Positions 25,909 through 34,093 of a DNA stretch of 64,000 bases are shown here, in pieces. This DNA is from Mesorhizobium carmichaelinearum. Its GTDB lineage: Bacteria > Pseudomonadota > Alphaproteobacteria > Rhizobiales > Rhizobiaceae. Below the pieces are notes generated by a model. That model was given only the letters and a program-made list of their open reading frames with translations. It had not been told where the DNA came from and did no database searches. Positions within the stretch are counted from its first letter, which is position 1. Every line of letters begins with the position of its first letter. Location: positions 248,001-312,000 of the forward strand of contig NZ_FZQR01000002.1 of assembly GCF_900199455.1 (NCBI RefSeq), given 5' to 3'. A program made the position numbers and the translations under genes.

Positions 25909-26265
25909 GTGGCCTTCGACATCGCGGTCAAGCGCATCTATGAAACACCCGCTGCCGAGGATGGGCAGCGCGTATTGGTCGATCGCATCTGGCCACGTGG
26001 CGTCAGCAAGGAGCACGCCGCGCTGGCGTTGTGGCTGAAGGAGATCGCGCCGAGCGATGAGCTGCGAAAGTGGTTCGGACATGAGCCGGCGCGCTGGGCG
26101 GAGTTTCGGGAGCGGTACGGGACCGAATTGGATGGGAATGGTGAGGCGGTGGCGCAACTGCGCGGCCTGCTCGGCCACGGCAAGGTGACGCTGCTCTACG
26201 GTGCGCATGATGAGGTGCACAACAATGCGGTGGCGTTGGCGGGGTATTTACGCGGGACCGGCTGA
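25909..26265 (+). CDS. DUF488 family protein
   Basis: The 118-residue product contains the DUF488 core: VKRIYETP near the start, RVLVDRIWPRGVSKEHAALALWLKEIAPSDELRKWFGH and VTLLYGAHDEVHNNAVALAGYL. The family function is unknown. GTG 25909 has GGAGG about 6 bases upstream, which fixes the start. It is probably cotranscribed with the aminopeptidase gene. Confidence 0.88.
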   Translation: MAFDIAVKRIYETPAAEDGQRVLVDRIWPRGVSKEHAALALWLKEIAPSDELRKWFGHEPARWAEFRERYGTELDGNGEAVAQLRGLLGHGKVTLLYGAHDEVHNNAVALAGYLRGTG

Positions 26266-26297
26266 GGCGGCCGGAACCTCTGAGGCTGGCGGGACAG

Positions 26298-26345
26298 CGC
26301 CCCCCTCTGTCCTGCCGGACATCTCCCCCACGAGGGGGGAGATCG
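26298..26345. repeat. Partial family B palindrome
   Basis: GCCCCCCTCTGTCCTGCCGG followed by ACATCTCCCCC and GGGGGGAGAT repeats the right half of the 8948-9106 element. The left half is absent. It lies between convergent DUF488 and ArsC-like genes. Confidence 0.7.
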
Positions 26346-26367
26346 GCAGCTTCAACGGCTTCGCTGC

Positions 26368-26715
26368 CTACTTCACCGCCGCCTCATAAGCCTCCGGCTT
26401 AAAACCAACCAGAAGCCTGTCGCCAACCTCAAGCACCGGCCGCTTGACCATTGTCGGCTTGGCCAGCATCAGCGCCTTGGCCTTTTTCTCGTCGAGGCTT
26501 TGCTTGTCCTTGTCCGCCAATTCGCGGAACGTTGTGCTGCCCTTGTTGAGCAGCTTTTCCCAGCCGACCTTGCCGACCCAGCCATCCAGCCGCTTCGCGT
26601 CCAGCCCCTCGGCGCGAAAATCGTGAAAGCGATAAGGCACATCATGGCTCTCCAGCCAGACGCGTGCCTTCTTGACCGTGTCGCAGGTGGTGATGCCGTA
26701 GATCGTAATCGTCAA
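26368..26715 (-). CDS. ArsC/Spx-family protein (YffB-like)
   Basis: The 115-residue protein reads TITIYGITTCDTVKKARVWLE, a thioredoxin-fold ArsC-like start with one N-terminal cysteine, then PYRFHDFRAEGLD, NKGSTTFRELADKDK and MLAKPTMVKRPVLEVG. This matches YffB, a glutathione-linked relative of arsenate reductase, and not a proven arsenic enzyme. The TTG at 26715 is preferred because GGGAAG lies just upstream and the core begins there; an in-frame GTG at 26754 is possible but its GGAGG is too distant. No other arsenic genes are nearby. Confidence 0.82.
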   Translation of the reverse strand: MTITIYGITTCDTVKKARVWLESHDVPYRFHDFRAEGLDAKRLDGWVGKVGWEKLLNKGSTTFRELADKDKQSLDEKKAKALMLAKPTMVKRPVLEVGDRLLVGFKPEAYEAAVK

Positions 26716-26883
26716 AGCGCGCTTCCCTTGGGCTGACAGCCGAATCCGTCGCACAGCCTAAAACCGCCCCTCCCGCTTTGCCAGCGCCCAAGCCCGCATC
26801 GCCAGAATTTTCGGACTTGCCAATACTAAGGAATTTTCCTAAGTATTTTTGAGCCGCCTTAAACGGCACCCCAGGATCGACCA

Positions 26884-27240
26884 ATGACAAGCCTCCAGAC
26901 CGCCAATCCGAGTCCTCCGCCGATCGACGGCATCTTCCGCGCGCTTGCCGATCCGACGCGACGGCGCGTGGTCGAGCGCCTCAACCGCAGCCCGGCCTCG
27001 GTCAGCGAACTGGCGCAGCCTTTCGAGATGGCGCTCCCGTCCTTCATCGAACATCTCAAGGTGCTGGAAGGCTGCGGGCTGGTACGATCGGAAAAGATCG
27101 GCCGCACCCGAACCTACCAACTGGCGCCCGAACCGCTGAAGCTCGCCGAGAACTGGCTGGCCGAACAGCGGACGCTGTGGGAGCGCCGCCTCGATCAGTT
27201 CGACGCTTATGTGATGAGCCTCAAGGAGCAGGAAAAATGA
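26884..27240 (+). CDS. ArsR-family transcriptional regulator
   Basis: The 118-residue winged helix protein has [27 protein letters not shown] and [27 protein letters not shown], the typical metal-independent ArsR/DUF2087 style found beside SRPBCC proteins. It lacks the metal-binding CxC of true arsenic sensors. The stop codon overlaps the start of the SRPBCC gene by ATGA, so the pair is translationally coupled. Confidence 0.9.
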   Translation: MTSLQTANPSPPPIDGIFRALADPTRRRVVERLNRSPASVSELAQPFEMALPSFIEHLKVLEGCGLVRSEKIGRTRTYQLAPEPLKLAENWLAEQRTLWERRLDQFDAYVMSLKEQEK

Positions 27241-27716
27241 GCTACCCTTTCAAGCCGGATCCCAGGCTGGACCTCGTGCTGGAGCGCGTCATCGACGCAC
27301 CGCGCGAGCTGTTGTGGCGGGCGTGGACGACGCCGGAGCATGTCAAGCAGTGGTTCACCCCAAAGCCATGGCTGATCACCGATTGCGAGATCGATCTCAA
27401 GCCAGGCGGGTTGTTCCGGACACGCATGCAGTCGCCCGACGGCAAGGAGGTCAACGACCGTCATTGCTGCTATCTCGACATCGTGCCGAACGAGCGGCTG
27501 GTGTGGACCGATGCGCTGCTGCCGGGCTATCGGCCGTCAGGCGAGCCCTTCATCACCGCGGTCATTTCCCTCCAGCCGGATGGCCGGGGCACGCGCTACA
27601 CCGCAACCGCCATCCACCGCGACGAGGCCACCCGCAACAACCATGAGGAGATGGGCTTCTTCGATGGCTGGGGCACGGTGGCCGACCAGCTTGCCGCGTA
27701 TGTGAAGACGATTTGA
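27237..27716 (+). CDS. SRPBCC (AHSA1-like) domain protein
   Basis: The 159-residue protein has the START-like fold of the AHSA1 family: [28 protein letters not shown] at the front and [20 protein letters not shown] at the end, with [23 protein letters not shown] in the middle. Such proteins bind a hydrophobic ligand or regulate chaperones; the ligand here is unknown. It is coupled to the ArsR gene (ATGA overlap). Confidence 0.9.
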   Translation: MSYPFKPDPRLDLVLERVIDAPRELLWRAWTTPEHVKQWFTPKPWLITDCEIDLKPGGLFRTRMQSPDGKEVNDRHCCYLDIVPNERLVWTDALLPGYRPSGEPFITAVISLQPDGRGTRYTATAIHRDEATRNNHEEMGFFDGWGTVADQLAAYVKTI

Positions 27717-27812
27717 GCACCACATGGCGGCCAGGACACCGTCCCGGCCGCCATGCTTGTTTCTTGATCCTGTAGCGAAGAGCAGGTTGCGAAGCCGGAG
27801 GTATTTCCTGCC

Positions 27813-28166
27813 TCAGTAGTAAAAGCGCTCTTCGGTGATCTTGCCGTTCTTGACCGTGTACAGGCCGACCTCATCCATGGTGACACGCTGGCCGGTGGCC
27901 TTGGGCGTTACGTCGAACTTGAAGCGCACCGCGAACTGGTCGCCGTTGACATAAGGGCCCTCGACCGAGCCACCGTGGACTTCGTGGTTCTCTTGCCACC
28001 ATTGGCCCTTTTGCTTGAGAGCCTCTTTGCCATGGGCCACGGCCATCGGCCCTTCCATGGCTTCGTAGCTGACGATATCGTCGGCATTGTATTTCTCGCC
28101 AGCACCGGCGTGATCTCCCTGCTGGAGCAGTTCGGTGAAATCCTTGGCAATGTCCGCGATGGTCAT
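27813..28166 (-). CDS. SnoaL-like / NTF2-fold protein
   Basis: The 117-residue protein reads IAKDFTELLQQGDHAGAGEKYNADDIVSYEAMEGPM... and ends VTMDEVGLYTVKNGKITEERFYY, a cone-shaped NTF2-like fold typical of SnoaL and ketosteroid isomerase relatives. No catalytic dyad can be assigned. It stands alone between the SRPBCC gene and a 2'-5' RNA ligase-like gene, with 130 bases upstream free of genes. Confidence 0.8.
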   Translation of the reverse strand: MTIADIAKDFTELLQQGDHAGAGEKYNADDIVSYEAMEGPMAVAHGKEALKQKGQWWQENHEVHGGSVEGPYVNGDQFAVRFKFDVTPKATGQRVTMDEVGLYTVKNGKITEERFYY

Positions 28167-28296
28167 TTTGTGTTCCTCCTGTTCAGACGCACTCGAAGTA
28201 GGGACGTAATTGCCGGCCCGCCACCTTTGCCCCGCACGACAGCTGACAAGGCGTGTCAGGACGATAGATATAGCGCCGCTGTGTGACGACGATTTC

Positions 28297-28920
28297 TCAC
28301 ATGCCGGCCAGGGAATCGTCCTGGCCGGTCAATTGCCAGATCGCTGGACATTCGTATTCGCCCTGATAGCTGCGGATCAGCGCAAAGCTGCGCACCGTCC
28401 AGGACATCGGCTCAACAATCTGTTCCCTTACTTTCGGCACGCCTCGTCTGTCACGAAGCAGCGTAACATGTGGCTCCAACGAGCTCGTGACGAACGGCTG
28501 CAGCGGGCTGTCGGCGATCACAGCGGAGAGCTTGCGCCAGAAGGCCTGCAGGGCCGGCGAATGGTTGCTGCTGCGAAACACCAGCGCCCCGCCACCGAAA
28601 GCCGACAGGCGATCGAAGCAGACATCGAATGGCGCGGCCTGTATCAGCAAGCCGACATGGCGGGCGATCTCCACCACACGCTTCTGTTTGCCGTCGCCAA
28701 GGCCCATCAGGGTTATGTGTATTTGATCGATTGGCGTCAGCCACCCTCGCAACCCCAGTTCCTGATTATAGTGCTCGGCCCTGTGCCGCAGCATCCCGTT
28801 GACCGGGGCTTCGACCAAGAATGCGTAGAACAGATGCGGCTCCCGGACCGGGCTCGGTTCCTCAAATGGGAAAAAGGTCTGGCCGTTCTTGGCGGTTCCG
28901 AATGCAGGTCGCCCACTCAT
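28297..28920 (-). CDS. 2'-5' RNA ligase family protein (2H phosphoesterase)
   Basis: The 207-residue protein contains two HxT motifs, IHITLMGLGDG and PHVTLLRDRRGVP, which define the 2H phosphoesterase fold of LigT/ThpR and AKAP-like enzymes. ThpR opens or joins 2'-5' RNA linkages or hydrolyses cyclic phosphates. The start ATG 28920 gives MSGRPAFGTAKNGQTFFPF; an upstream in-frame start at 28968 would add an uncharged leader. The true substrate is unknown. Confidence 0.82.
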   Translation of the reverse strand: MSGRPAFGTAKNGQTFFPFEEPSPVREPHLFYAFLVEAPVNGMLRHRAEHYNQELGLRGWLTPIDQIHITLMGLGDGKQKRVVEIARHVGLLIQAAPFDVCFDRLSAFGGGALVFRSSNHSPALQAFWRKLSAVIADSPLQPFVTSSLEPHVTLLRDRRGVPKVREQIVEPMSWTVRSFALIRSYQGEYECPAIWQLTGQDDSLAGM

Positions 28921-29061
28921 AACTGAACTCGATCGGCAAATTGTATCCGGTCGAGACCTATAGAACAAAAAGAGAACACATCAAGCGAAAACGGGGCGAA
29001 CACCGGTCCTTCCCGCATGTGCCCGCGCAGCCGTGCGGCGACCTTGCGAAGGTGGATCAGG

Positions 29062-30147
29062 CTAGCTCGGCAGCATAGGGCAGTTGGCGCCACGGCGCAG
29101 ACTGATATGCGCCACGTCGCCGACGTTGAATTGAAAACCCTCGGCCTGGCGTGGTGCATCGATCACCACCGGCAACCCCTGCCCCAGCTCAGCATGCAGC
29201 CGCAAGGTGCGGCCGTGGAAAACGATGCTGTTGACGCGCGCCGGCGCGGTTCCTTCGGTCGCCTCGGTGGCCGCCAGCAAGTCCTCCGGGCGCACGCCGA
29301 TGGTGCGCATCTCGCCTTCGCCGGGTGACTGGCCGGTTTCAGAGATGGCTTCCAGCGGCAAGGTGCTGGCCGTGAAGCGCAGGCGATCGCCATCGCGGCC
29401 GACAAAATACGACTGCAGGAGATTCATGGTGCCGATGAAGCTCGCCACGAACTTCGTGGCCGGCCGGTCATAGAGTGTCGCCGGCGGGGCGATCTGCTCG
29501 ATGCGGCCCTTGTTCATGACGACTATGCGGTCGGAGATCGACAAAGCCTCGGTCTGGTCGTGGGTGACCATGACGAAGGTGGTGCCGAGCCGCGATTGCA
29601 GCCGCTTCAACTCTACCTGCATCTGTTCGCGCAGATGCGCGTCCAGCGCCGACAGCGGCTCGTCGAGCAGCAACACGCGCGGCTCGCAGACGATGGCGCG
29701 GGCGAGCGCAACGCGCTGGCGCTGGCCACCGGAGAGTTCCAAGACGCGGGCGCCAAGCTTGTCGGCGAGACCGACCATGTCCAGGGCTTCGCCGACGCGC
29801 TTGGCCTGCTCGGCGCCGGACAGTTTGCGCAGGGACAGGCCGAAGCCGACATTTTCGGCGACGTTCATGTGCGGAAACAGCGCGTAGTCCTGGAACACGG
29901 TGTTGACGGGCCGGTCGAAGGGCCGAAGCGCCGTGATGTCGCGCCCGTCGAGCAAGACCTTGCCGCTCGACGGGCTTTCGAAACCGGCAATGACGCGCAG
30001 GCTGGTGGTCTTGCCGCAGCCCGACGGCCCAAGCAGCGTGATGAACTCGCCGCTGATGATGTCGAGATCGACGGCATCGAGCCCGACAATTCCGCCAGGA
30101 AAAACCTTCGAGACCGCCTGCAACCGGACGAGTGGATCAGGCGCCAT
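29062..30147 (-). CDS. Polyamine-type ABC transporter ATP-binding protein
   Basis: The 361-residue PotA-like ATPase has Walker A GPSGCGKTT, Q-loop QDYALFPHM, signature LSGGQRQRVALARAI, Walker B LLLDEPLSALD, and a C-terminal TOBE domain (GVRPEDLLAATEAT). Its start overlaps the 3' end of the XRE-cupin gene by 11 bases. It drives the transporter whose other parts lie at 30945-33744. Putrescine/spermidine is the default family substrate, but related systems also move other amines. Confidence 0.93.
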   Translation of the reverse strand: MAPDPLVRLQAVSKVFPGGIVGLDAVDLDIISGEFITLLGPSGCGKTTSLRVIAGFESPSSGKVLLDGRDITALRPFDRPVNTVFQDYALFPHMNVAENVGFGLSLRKLSGAEQAKRVGEALDMVGLADKLGARVLELSGGQRQRVALARAIVCEPRVLLLDEPLSALDAHLREQMQVELKRLQSRLGTTFVMVTHDQTEALSISDRIVVMNKGRIEQIAPPATLYDRPATKFVASFIGTMNLLQSYFVGRDGDRLRFTASTLPLEAISETGQSPGEGEMRTIGVRPEDLLAATEATEGTAPARVNSIVFHGRTLRLHAELGQGLPVVIDAPRQAEGFQFNVGDVAHISLRRGANCPMLPS

Positions 30148-30739
30148 CGCGAACCTCGGAGGGTTTTGTAGTGTTGACCCAGAGGATCTGGCATTGCTCG
30201 GCGCCGGGATTGCGGAAGGCATGCAGAAGCGTGCTCTTGAAGGCAAAACTGTCGCCGGTCTTCAAGCCGTATTTTGTCGAATCCACCACCAGCTCGACCT
30301 CGCCCGCAAGCACGTAGCCGAATTCATGGCCGGCATGGGCATAGGCTTCAGCCGTGCCGCCTCCGGCTTCCACCGTCACCAGCATGCCGGTCAGCGTCGC
30401 GCCCGGCGGCGAGAGCAGCGCCTTGGCGATGCCTTCGGATTTCACCGGGATGGAGCGCCGCTTGTCGGCGCGCACGCAGTAGAGATCGTTGACGGCATCG
30501 TTGCCGTCGGCGATCAACGCCGACGGCTCGATGTCCAGCGCAGCGGCGAGCGGCCAGATCACCTTGACGCGCAGCGAGGACATGCCGCGTTCGATCTGGC
30601 TCAGCGCACCGATCGACACGCCTGCCCTGGCCGCCAGTTCGGCCAGCGACAGACGCCGCTCCAGCCGCAGCGCCCGCACACGCCTGCCGACGCGGATGTC
30701 GGCGTCGTCCTTCGGCTTCGCTTCGTCAAGCATGTCCAT
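30137..30739 (-). CDS. XRE-family regulator with cupin sensor domain
   Basis: The 200-residue protein has an N-terminal helix-turn-helix (VRALRLERRLSLAELAARAGVSIGALSQIERGMSS, residues about 21-55) and a C-terminal cupin (GFGYVLAGEVELVV and GDSFAFKSTLLHAFRNPG, with YAHAGHEFGYVL as the ligand-binding strand). This two-domain plan is that of PuuR-like repressors, which sense putrescine-type ligands. It lies inside the transporter operon between the binding protein and ATPase genes, after a long palindrome, so self-regulation of polyamine uptake is likely. Confidence 0.88.
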   Translation of the reverse strand: MDMLDEAKPKDDADIRVGRRVRALRLERRLSLAELAARAGVSIGALSQIERGMSSLRVKVIWPLAAALDIEPSALIADGNDAVNDLYCVRADKRRSIPVKSEGIAKALLSPPGATLTGMLVTVEAGGGTAEAYAHAGHEFGYVLAGEVELVVDSTKYGLKTGDSFAFKSTLLHAFRNPGAEQCQILWVNTTKPSEVRDGA

Positions 30740-30790
30740 ACATTCGTCCTCGTTGCAGTCACTTCACTGGCGCGGTGCTTCGCGGTTCTG

Positions 30791-30932
30791 CCTTCTCCGC
30801 TTGTGGGAGAAGGTGGATCGGCGCGCAGCGCCGAGACGGATGAGGGGTGGGTGACGGATCGCCGTCGGCGCCAAGCTGGAGCACCCCTCATCCGTCGCCT
30901 TCGGCGACACCTTGTCCCACAAGGGGAGAAGG
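30791..30932. repeat. Family B-like intergenic palindrome
   Basis: The left arm has CTTCTCC...GGGAGAAGGTGG and ACGGATGAGGGGTG; the right arm has CACCCCTCATCCGTCGCC and CACAAGGGGAGAAGGG. It fills the space between the potD-like and XRE-cupin genes and is a long hairpin of a widespread rhizobial type. It probably lowers downstream expression within the operon. Confidence 0.75.
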
Positions 30933-30944
30933 GAAGGCCGCAGC

Positions 30945-32015
30945 TTATCCGCCAGCCTTCACCTTCTCGAACATCTTGGCCACATCGTCATTCTGCTTCA
31001 TCGGCCCGGTGAAGATCGTGCTCTTCAGCATCACCTCCGGATCGGACGGCAGTTGCAGCTTCTCCAGTTCATCCTTCGCGACGCCGGCGAAAGCAGTGCT
31101 CAGCGAACTGCCATAGCCGTAGGACTGGATCAGGAATTTGCCCGAATCGGCGTCGAGCCGGCTGTTGATGAAGTCGTAGGCGAGATCGACATTCTTGGCG
31201 TCCTTCAGCATGACGAAGCCGCAGGCCCAGGTCAGCATGCCTTCCTTCGGCTTCATGAACTCGACCGGCACGCCCTGCTTCTTCAGCGACGTGGCCGATG
31301 CGTTCCAGGTCATGGCGGCGACCAGCTGGCCGCTGGCCAGCGCCTGCTCGACCGACGTCATGTCGGTGGTGTAGCTGGAGAGTAGCGGCCGCTGCTCGCG
31401 CAGTTTTGCCGCGACCTTGTCCATCTCAGCGGGCGTCATGTCGAAGGGGTTCACGCCGGCCAGAAGTGCGGCGACGATCGGCGTGTCGTGGACGGCGTCG
31501 ATGGTCGCCATGCGGCCGGCATATTGCTTGTCCCACAGAAGGTTCCAGCTCGCCTCGGGGTTCTTCACCAGGTCGGTGCGATAGAGGATCGAGGTGTTGC
31601 CCCAGTCCCACGGCACCATCCAGACCTTGCCGTCGCCGGCCTGCAGATCAGGCAGGTTCTTGAACACCGGGAAGATCGAATCCCAATTCTTGATGCGCTT
31701 GGTGTCGATCGGCTGCAGCAGGCCTTCCTTGTTCCAGCGCGCTACCTTGTCGTAGCAGGGATGGGCGATGTCAGGACGGAAGCCGGCCTTGACTTTCGTG
31801 AAGGCATCGTCGTCGTCGCCGAAGATCGAAGCCTCGACGCCATCGGGGTGCGCGGCGAGGAAGCTCTTGTTGAAATCGGGCAGTTCGTAGCCCGACCAGG
31901 TGAAATATTGCAGCTTCTCGGCGGCCAGCGCCACGGTCGACGACAGTGCGAGCGCCAGCGCGGCGAGACCGGCGCGGGCTTTGTGTCCGGTTATCGATTT
32001 CAGGTGGAAGGTCAT
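30945..32015 (-). CDS. Polyamine-type ABC solute-binding protein
   Basis: The 356-residue PotD-like protein has a signal peptide (SITGHKARAGLAALALALSSTVALA) and the motifs YFTWSGYELPDFNKSF, GDDDDAFTKVKAGFRPDIAHPCYDKVARWNKEGLL and VPWDWGNTSILYRTDLV. These are the ligand-binding landmarks of spermidine/putrescine binding proteins. It has an AGGAGA ribosome site before ATG 32015 and is 26 bases after the potC-like gene. Confidence 0.93.
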   Translation of the reverse strand: MTFHLKSITGHKARAGLAALALALSSTVALAAEKLQYFTWSGYELPDFNKSFLAAHPDGVEASIFGDDDDAFTKVKAGFRPDIAHPCYDKVARWNKEGLLQPIDTKRIKNWDSIFPVFKNLPDLQAGDGKVWMVPWDWGNTSILYRTDLVKNPEASWNLLWDKQYAGRMATIDAVHDTPIVAALLAGVNPFDMTPAEMDKVAAKLREQRPLLSSYTTDMTSVEQALASGQLVAAMTWNASATSLKKQGVPVEFMKPKEGMLTWACGFVMLKDAKNVDLAYDFINSRLDADSGKFLIQSYGYGSSLSTAFAGVAKDELEKLQLPSDPEVMLKSTIFTGPMKQNDDVAKMFEKVKAGG

Positions 32016-32041
32016 TTTCGTTCTCCTCTTCTTTGTTGTGG

Positions 32042-32863
32042 TCAGGCTGGATTGCGGCGCGCGGCGCCGAGCCCGCGATGGCGCAGGATCTCGGCGGTGC
32101 CGGCGATGATGAAGGACACGGCCAGGATCACCGTCCCCAGCGCCATGACGGTCGGCAGTGAGCGGGGAAAGCGCAACTGGCTCCAGATGTAGAGCGGCAG
32201 GGTCGGCTCAGTTCCGGCAAGAAAGAAGACAACGATGAATTCGTCGAAGGAGATCAGGAAGGCCAGCATGAAGGCCGACAGCACGGCCGGCAGGCTGAGC
32301 GGCAGCATGACGCGCCGGAACGTCGTCCAGTCGGAGGCGCCAAGGTCGAGCGCCGCCTCGCGAACGGTTTTTGGGATGGCGGCGAAACGGCTGCGCATGA
32401 CGACCACTGTCGTCGGCAGCGCCACCAATATGTGGCCGAGCACGATGGCGACGCGCGATGGTCCGAGGCCGATGAGGTTGACCAGGATCAAGAGCGATAT
32501 GCCGACGATGACGCCGGGAATGAGGATCGGCAGCCGGGCGATGGCGCTGATGGTGGCGGCAAGCGGCGAGCGGCCATAGAGGTCCATATAGGATACGGTG
32601 ATGCCGCACAGCGTGGCGCCGGAGGCAGCGACGGCGGCGATGACAAGACTGTTCAAGAGCGCGCCCGACAGCACCGGATTGCCATAGAGCGTCTGGTACC
32701 ATTGCAGCGTGAAGCCCTGCAGCGGAAACGCCGCCTGGATGGAATCGTTGAAGGAAAACAGCGGGATCAGCAGGACCGGCAGATAGAGGAACACCAGATA
32801 GGCAAGCACGTAGACGCCGAGCCAGCTTCCATCCCGTTTCGTGCCGGCGCGTTCGGCTTTCAT
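32042..32863 (-). CDS. Polyamine-type ABC permease (PotC-like)
   Basis: The 273-residue inner-membrane protein has the permease coupling motif EAALDLGASDWTTFRRVMLPLSLPAV and about six helices, including YVLAYLVFLYLPVLLIPLFSF at the front. It pairs with the PotB-like protein encoded just upstream; the two genes share an ATGA-type overlap at 32860-32863. Confidence 0.92.
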   Translation of the reverse strand: MKAERAGTKRDGSWLGVYVLAYLVFLYLPVLLIPLFSFNDSIQAAFPLQGFTLQWYQTLYGNPVLSGALLNSLVIAAVAASGATLCGITVSYMDLYGRSPLAATISAIARLPILIPGVIVGISLLILVNLIGLGPSRVAIVLGHILVALPTTVVVMRSRFAAIPKTVREAALDLGASDWTTFRRVMLPLSLPAVLSAFMLAFLISFDEFIVVFFLAGTEPTLPLYIWSQLRFPRSLPTVMALGTVILAVSFIIAGTAEILRHRGLGAARRNPA

Positions 32864-33744
32864 GTGCGGCTGCCAAATCTGCGGTCGGCGCCGCGCGCGA
32901 CAAGCACCACGACGAGGATGACCAGCATGACGCAGACCGAAAGGGCCGCGCCGAACGGCCAGTCATTGGCCTTGCCGAACTGCGACTGGATCAGCGTGCC
33001 GATCATGGTGCTGGCCGGACCGCCGACCATGGCCGGCGTGACATAGTCGCCGACCGTCGGCACGAAGACGACGAGCGCAGCCGCCAGCACGCCCGGCATC
33101 GAGTTTGGCAGCACGACACGGCGGAACGCGGTGAACGGCCGCGCGCCGAGGTCGGAGGCAGCCTCGAGCAGCGATTTCGGGATGGTGTCCAGCGCCACAT
33201 AGATCGGCAGGATGGCGAAGGGCGCATAGGCGTGGGCGAGCGTGACGACGACAGCGGCCGGCGTGTTGAGAAAGGCCAATGTCGGCTCCGACCAGATGCC
33301 GCTTTCGATCAGCGCCGAGTTCAAGACGCCGTTATAGGCAAGCACGATCTTCCAGGCGAAGACGCGCAGGAGATAGCTGGTCCAGAACGGCAGCGTCACC
33401 AGGAAAAGCAGCAACCCACGCCGCCGCCCAGCGTGGAAGGCGAGATAGTAGGCGACGGGATAGGCGGTGACGACGGTTGCCAGCGTCACCAGGCCGGCAA
33501 TGACCAGCGAGCGTAGCGTCACCGTCCAGTAGAGCGGATCGGTGGCCACTGTGACGAAGTTTTCGACGGTCAGCCCAATGCCGAGCAGCGAGCCGTCATT
33601 GCCGCGGAAGGCGAGGAACAGCACCAGGCCAAGCGCAAACAGGATCAGCAGGAAAGTGACCAGCGCCCCCGGCAGCAGCATGGCGAGCCGGAAGCCCGAT
33701 GAAGACCGGGCCTCGGGCACATCTGCAGCAACTAGGGTCGACAT
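32860..33744 (-). CDS. Polyamine-type ABC permease (PotB-like)
   Basis: The 294-residue protein has a front membrane helix (LAMLLPGALVTFLLILFALGLVLFLAF) and the coupling motif EAASDLGARPFTAFRRVVLPNSMPGVL. It is the first gene of the minus-strand operon. ATG 33744 is about 7 bases from AGGTGA; a GTG at 33756 would add four residues. The upstream region has repeated TTTCAT/ATGAAA half-sites. Confidence 0.91.
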   Translation of the reverse strand: MSTLVAADVPEARSSSGFRLAMLLPGALVTFLLILFALGLVLFLAFRGNDGSLLGIGLTVENFVTVATDPLYWTVTLRSLVIAGLVTLATVVTAYPVAYYLAFHAGRRRGLLLFLVTLPFWTSYLLRVFAWKIVLAYNGVLNSALIESGIWSEPTLAFLNTPAAVVVTLAHAYAPFAILPIYVALDTIPKSLLEAASDLGARPFTAFRRVVLPNSMPGVLAAALVVFVPTVGDYVTPAMVGGPASTMIGTLIQSQFGKANDWPFGAALSVCVMLVILVVVLVARGADRRFGSRT

Positions 33745-34093
33745 CGACCTGCTCACCTAAAATTTGAAATTCGCCAAGAATTTTTCATATTCATGAAACT
33801 GTCAAGCGGAATCCCGTCGGAGAGAATGGTTGTGATCAACGTCTCGATCCATCGGGCCCAAGACGATATGGATTGGATGTGCCGCATGAAAATCCACCGA
33901 AGGTTTCATAGCTTTGAAAATCCCCTGCTTTCCACCGCTTCTGACGCGGGCACCACCGTCAGCAAGCCGGAACTTCACAGCCAGAACACAGCACCTTGGA
34001 TCACTTCAATGGGATAGACCTTTGAGCGGAATCCGGTGAAAGTGCCGCGCCGATCCGGCAAGCCGCATTGTCAATAATCAGAGGACCGCACGC
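33745..34093. promoter_or_regulatory. Divergent promoter region with TTTCAT half-sites
   Basis: This 349-base gap separates the polyamine operon from the FAH gene. It contains TTTCATATTCATGAAA (a 16-base inverted repeat, 33783-33798) and a second ATGAAA...TTTCAT pair, with arms 12 bases apart, at about 33887-33910. The repeated half-site suggests a dimeric regulator, possibly the XRE-cupin or the sugar regulator. A 74-codon frame within it is not convincing as a gene. Confidence 0.4.

Noticed and set aside
26715..26754. An arsenic resistance operon built on the ArsC-like and ArsR-like genes
   Set aside because: The two genes point in opposite directions, the ArsC-like protein matches YffB, and the ArsR-like protein lacks metal-binding cysteines and is coupled to an SRPBCC gene.
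28172..28184. A second possible SOS box, GTTCCTCCTGTTC
   Set aside because: The two GTTC halves are only five bases apart; the alphaproteobacterial LexA site needs seven.
33793..34017. A 74-codon frame in the polyamine/FAH divergent promoter
   Set aside because: No ribosome site and no protein-like pattern; the stretch is better explained as promoter DNA with repeated half-sites.
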